NCBI GenBank assembly: GCA_013813135.1
Contig: JACCSF010000192.1
Span: 1 to 9,964 of the forward strand
DNA: 9,964 nt
Reading direction: 5' to 3'
Source of the DNA: Thermoleophilaceae bacterium
GTDB lineage: Bacteria > Actinomycetota > Thermoleophilia > Solirubrobacterales > Thermoleophilaceae
Part shown: one piece after another, positions 7,381 to 9,964 of the stretch
Numbering within the stretch: position 1 is the first letter of the stretch
How the letters are laid out: every line of letters begins with the position of its first letter
The notes under the pieces: generated by a model
Told to the model about the DNA's origin: nothing
Seen by the model: only the letters and a program-made list of their open reading frames with translations
Database searches by the model: none
Program-made: the position numbers and the translations under genes

Positions 7381-8268
7381 GTGAGCAGGCGGCGGCTGCG
7401 CGTCGCGGTCCTCGGCTCGACCGGCGGCTGGCACGCTCGTCGGCTGGAGCGGGCGCTGACGGCGCGCGGCCACGAGTGCGCCTTCGCACCGGTGACGCGG
7501 ATAGTGGGCCGCATCGAGGGTCGCCTCGGCGTGCGCTCGCGCGAGCTGGCGCTCGACGGCTGCGACGTGGTGCTCGTGCGCGGCATCCCGCGCGGCTCGC
7601 TCGAGCAGGTGGTCTTCCGCGTGGACGTGCTGCACGCGCTTGCCGCCGCCGGCGTGCGCGCGGTCAACAGCGCGCACGCGATCGAGCGGACCGTCGACAA
7701 GTTCCTCGCCTCGGCCCTGCTGGCGCGCGCCGGCTTGCCCACCCCCCGCACGATCGCATGCGAGCGGTCCGGCGACGCCCTGGAGGCGTTCGCCGAGCTC
7801 GGCGGCGACGTGATCGTCAAGCCGATGTTCGGCTCGATGGGAGTTGGCATGGCGCGCGTGGAGGATCCCGACGTGGCGCAGCGGGTGTTCCGCGCGCTTG
7901 AGCTCGAGCGGGCCGTGTACTACCTGCAGGAAACGCTGCCGCACTCGAGCCGCGACGCGCGAGCGCTCGTCGTCGGCGAGCACGTGGTGGCCTCAATCGA
8001 GCGGAGCGGCGAAGGCTGGCGCACGAACCTCGCGCGCGGCGGGCACGCGCGCCCCGTACGGCTCGACGCCCGACAGGAGCGCCTGTGCGTGCGGGCGGCA
8101 GCTGCCCTCGGCGCCGACTACGCCGGCGTCGACCTCCTTCGCGCGCTCGACGGGCGCGACTACGTGCTCGAGGTCAACGGCATCCCCGGCTGGCAGGGCG
8201 TGGAGCGCGCGACGGGGGTCGACGTGGCGGCCGCGCTCGCAGAGCACTTGGAGACGGTCGTCGGGTGA
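7381..8268 (+). CDS. RimK-like ATP-grasp ligase, probable cofactor glutamate ligase
   Basis: 295 aa from GTG 7381. ATP-grasp ligases of the RimK group form amide bonds, usually adding glutamate, through an acyl-phosphate. Visible features: an N-terminal preATP-grasp half (RVAVLGSTGGWHARRLERAL), DKFLASALLARAGLPTPRTI, the ATP-binding lysine in DVIVKPMFGSMGVGMARVED (K147), YYLQETLP, then RALVVGEHVVASIER with WRTNLARGGHARPV as in RimK and MptN, and the Mg-binding EVNGIPGWQGVERATGVDVA (E264, N266). The GTG start puts RRRLRVAVLG at the N-terminus as the family expects; the frame stays open upstream but runs into pabA. In this neighbourhood the likely substrate is the H4MPT or methylofuran side chain (compare archaeal MptN, tetrahydromethanopterin:glutamate ligase), not ribosomal protein S6. 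That substrate is an inference from context. Its 3' end overlaps the tail of the HisA-like gene on the other strand. Confidence 0.88.
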   Translation: MSRRRLRVAVLGSTGGWHARRLERALTARGHECAFAPVTRIVGRIEGRLGVRSRELALDGCDVVLVRGIPRGSLEQVVFRVDVLHALAAAGVRAVNSAHAIERTVDKFLASALLARAGLPTPRTIACERSGDALEAFAELGGDVIVKPMFGSMGVGMARVEDPDVAQRVFRALELERAVYYLQETLPHSSRDARALVVGEHVVASIERSGEGWRTNLARGGHARPVRLDARQERLCVRAAAALGADYAGVDLLRALDGRDYVLEVNGIPGWQGVERATGVDVAAALAEHLETVVG

Positions 8269-9005
8269 CGTCCACCGTGATCACCGAGCGCGCGCAACTC
8301 GTCGGGCCCGATCGCGCCACCGTGTAGGGCGGTGGCGACGAGCGCCCCGGCCGCCCCGGCTTCGGCCAGGGCGCGCAGGTCGGCGACGTCGCGCACGCCG
8401 CCGCCGGCCAGCAGCTCGAGCTCGGGAAAGCGGGCGCAGAGCTCGCGCACCAGCGCGACATCAGGACCGGCACCGGACCCGACGCGCGCGAGGTCGAGCA
8501 CAATCACCTCCCGCACGCCGGAGTGCCCCAGCCGTGCCAGCGCCTCGGCCGCTCCGAGCCGGGCCAGCTCGGCGTCGGGCGAGAGGACGCGGCCCGCCCG
8601 GAGGTCGAGGCTGAGCACGAGCGGGGCGTCCGGGAGCTCCGCCCGCAGCCGTGCGAGCGCAGCTTGGTCCGCGAGCGTCTCGGTGCCGATCACGACGCGC
8701 GCCGCGCCCAGCTCGAGCAGTAGTCGGAGGGCGGCGACCTCCGTGACGCCGGCCTCGACCATCACCCGCGCCTCGCGCGCCAGTGCGGCGACGACCTCGC
8801 GGTGCCCCGGTCCGCCCGCGATCGCGTCGAGATCGGCGACATAGAGCTCGTCGAGTCCGAGCGCTTCGCGGACGGCGCGCGTGACCCGGACGGGGTCGGA
8901 GCCGGCGACGATCTCGCTGCGCAGAGGGCGATAGCGTTCGCGCTCCCCGCGCACGGCGTGCACGGCGGCTCCGCTCTTGAGATCGATGACTGGGATCACT
9001 CGCAT
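8160..9005 (-). CDS. HisA/HisF-like TIM-barrel protein of H4MPT gene clusters
   Basis: 281 aa as read, from ATG 9005. It resembles phosphoribosyl-formimino-AICAR isomerase (HisA) but is closer to the HisA/HisF-related family found in methanogens and H4MPT-using bacteria. HisA-type residues seen: D8 in VIPVIDLKSGAAVHAVRG, VADLDAIAGG (56-65), D134 in LVLSLDLRAGRVLS, and phosphate-binding loops LLAGGGVRDVADL (199-211) and GALVATALHGG (220-230). The HisA loop with RDGT is replaced by LDLARVGSGAGPD (170-182), arguing against ordinary histidine biosynthesis. The HisA-like fold ends near residue 241 (PDELRALG). The remaining 40 residues are Ser/Thr/Pro/Ala-rich and mostly antisense to the ATP-grasp gene (109 nt overlap). 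A TGA one frame away at 8283-8281 would end the protein at the expected place, so a missing base is possible. Its function is unknown; a role in cofactor synthesis is inferred from context. Confidence 0.85.
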   Translation of the reverse strand: MRVIPVIDLKSGAAVHAVRGERERYRPLRSEIVAGSDPVRVTRAVREALGLDELYVADLDAIAGGPGHREVVAALAREARVMVEAGVTEVAALRLLLELGAARVVIGTETLADQAALARLRAELPDAPLVLSLDLRAGRVLSPDAELARLGAAEALARLGHSGVREVIVLDLARVGSGAGPDVALVRELCARFPELELLAGGGVRDVADLRALAEAGAAGALVATALHGGAIGPDELRALGDHGGRHPTTVSKCSASAAATSTPVARSTPCQPGMPLTSST

Positions 9006-9010
9006 GGCCG

Positions 9011-9017
9011 GGAAGGG
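9011..9017 (+). promoter_or_regulatory. Ribosome binding site of the ASKHA-like gene
   Basis: GGAAGGG sits 6 nt before the ATG at 9024 and selects that start. It lies in the 18-nt space between the two divergent start codons. Confidence 0.55.
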
Positions 9018-9023
9018 TCGCGC

Positions 9024-9964
9024 ATGGGCGGCGTGATCGGCCTCGACGTGGGCGGGGCCAACACGAAGGCGGTGTGGCGGAACGGGGGCGAACGGCGCGC
9101 CGTCTCGCGACCGTTCGAGGTCTGGCGCGACCGCGAGGCACTCGCGGCCGTGCTTCGCGAGGTCGTCGCAGGCGTGGCGCCGGAGCCCGTGGAGGCGGTG
9201 GCGCTGACAACGACCGCGGAGCTCTCGGACGCGTTTCGCACCAAGCGCGAGGGCGTGGGATTCGTGCTCGACGCCGCGGAGGCGGCGTTGGGCGGCCCGC
9301 CGCTGTTCGCCTTCACGACTGCCGGTGAGGTCGTCCCCTTCGCGGAGGTGCGCGCGCGCGCACCCGAAGTTGCGGCCGCCAACTGGTTGGCGAGCGCGCT
9401 CGCGGTCGCTGCGGTGCACCCGGACGCCTTGATGATCGACGTCGGCAGCACGACCGCGGACGTCGTTCCGATCGCCGCCGGTCGGGTGGCCGCCACCGGC
9501 CGCACCGACCTCGACCGGCTGCTGGCCGGCGAGCTCGTCTACACCGGCGCGCTGCGCACCAACCTCGCGGCGATCGCGCCGCGGGTGCCGGTGCGCGACA
9601 GCTCCTGCCCGGTCGCCTCGGAGCTGTTCGCGATCAGCGCCGACGTGCAGCTGATCCTCGGCCACCTCGCGCCCGGCGCGTACACCTGCGCTACCCCGGA
9701 CGGGCGCCCCGCGACCGTCGAGTTCGCGCGCGAGCGGGTGGCTCGGCTCGTGTGCGCCGACGCCGAGCAGATGGCCGCGGAGGAGATCGATGCGATCGCT
9801 GCGTTCCTGCACGCGGAGCAGGTGCGCCAGGTCGAGGCGGCGGTTCGCCGGGTGAGCGGGCGCTTCGAGGTCGCCCCGCCCGTGGTCCCGCTGGGCGCGG
9901 GGGCGTTCCTGGCGCGCGAGGCGGCCGAGCAACTGGGGCGCGCGGTCGCCGAGCTGCCGTGGAG
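9024..9964 (+). CDS. H4MPT-linked C1 transfer pathway protein, ASKHA/hydantoinase-like (3' end cut by window edge)
   Basis: 313 codons are open from ATG 9024 to the window edge with no stop. The sequence matches the uncharacterised family annotated as 'probable H4MPT-linked C1 transfer pathway protein' (hydantoinase/oxoprolinase-like, ASKHA fold). An N-terminal phosphate-binding motif GLDVGGANTKAVW (residues 6-18) and a second one, MIDVGSTTADVVPI (137-150), are seen, separated by ALTTTAELSDAFRTKREGV. Later segments LAGELVYTGALRTNLAAIAP and CPVASELFAISADVQLILGH are also family-like; VPLGAGAFLAREAAEQLG lies near the edge. The start is supported by GGAAGGG at 9011-9017. It is divergent from the HisA-like gene with 18 nt between start codons, so the two promoters must overlap each other or the coding sequences. 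The family always travels with H4MPT genes as far as I recall. Its reaction is unknown to me; a kinase-like or ATP-dependent step in cofactor synthesis is a reasonable guess. Confidence 0.88.
   Translation, partial: MGGVIGLDVGGANTKAVWRNGGERRAVSRPFEVWRDREALAAVLREVVAGVAPEPVEAVALTTTAELSDAFRTKREGVGFVLDAAEAALGGPPLFAFTTAGEVVPFAEVRARAPEVAAANWLASALAVAAVHPDALMIDVGSTTADVVPIAAGRVAATGRTDLDRLLAGELVYTGALRTNLAAIAPRVPVRDSSCPVASELFAISADVQLILGHLAPGAYTCATPDGRPATVEFARERVARLVCADAEQMAAEEIDAIAAFLHAEQVRQVEAAVRRVSGRFEVAPPVVPLGAGAFLAREAAEQLGRAVAELPW

Noticed and set aside
1..9964. Mobile elements, CRISPR arrays, tRNA or rRNA genes
   Set aside because: No transposase motifs, spaced direct repeats, tRNA-like cloverleaf or rRNA sequence were seen on either strand.

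Overview
The window is a compact, very GC-rich bacterial locus (roughly 70% GC by eye, strong G/C bias at third codon positions). It is devoted to tetrahydromethanopterin (H4MPT)-linked one-carbon metabolism, the formaldehyde-oxidation route known from methylotrophic bacteria and shared with methanogens. The archaeal-type enzymes occur as the bacterial set: Fae, plus an Fhc complex whose B subunit has lost the redox-active cysteine. The host is therefore a bacterium oxidising C1 units, not a methanogen. The taxon cannot be fixed from sequence alone. The base composition and the flavour of the PabB and PabA sequences would fit a high-GC actinobacterium (for example a Thermoleophilia-like lineage), but that is a guess.

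Layout. At the left edge, on the minus strand, is fae (formaldehyde-activating enzyme; its 3' end runs off the window). A gene-free stretch of about 317 bases follows. Then comes a tight plus-strand operon fhcB-fhcA-fhcD-fhcC (783-5444), encoding all four subunits of the formyltransferase/hydrolase complex, with gaps of 6 nt, an ATGA overlap and 1 nt. Convergent to it on the minus strand are pabA (7347-6742) and pabB (6718-5458), the two parts of aminodeoxychorismate synthase, possibly one fused gene. Both are interrupted by several frameshifts in the sequence as given. Divergent from pabA is a plus-strand RimK-like ATP-grasp ligase (7381-8268). Then a minus-strand HisA/HisF-like TIM-barrel gene (9005-8160) and, head to head with it, a plus-strand ASKHA-like 'H4MPT-linked C1 transfer pathway protein' (from 9024, running off the right edge).

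How they work together. Fae condenses formaldehyde with (dephospho-)H4MPT. Dehydrogenase and cyclohydrolase steps (MtdB and Mch in known methylotrophs, not in this window) give formyl-H4MPT. FhcD moves the formyl group to a methylofuran-type carrier, and FhcA hydrolyses it to formate. The remaining genes look like cofactor supply: PabAB provides the 4-aminobenzoate precursor of the pterin cofactor, the ATP-grasp ligase probably adds glutamate to the pterin or furan cofactor, and the HisA-like and ASKHA-like proteins belong to families that travel with this pathway but have no settled reaction.

Main points to check: (1) FhcB keeps four N-terminal Fe-S-type cysteines but has valine where the Mo/W-ligating cysteine should be; (2) frameshifts are concentrated in pabA and pabB, with an apparent missing segment near the pabB 5' end, so this is either gene decay or local sequence error; (3) three poorly understood families are linked here to H4MPT metabolism.
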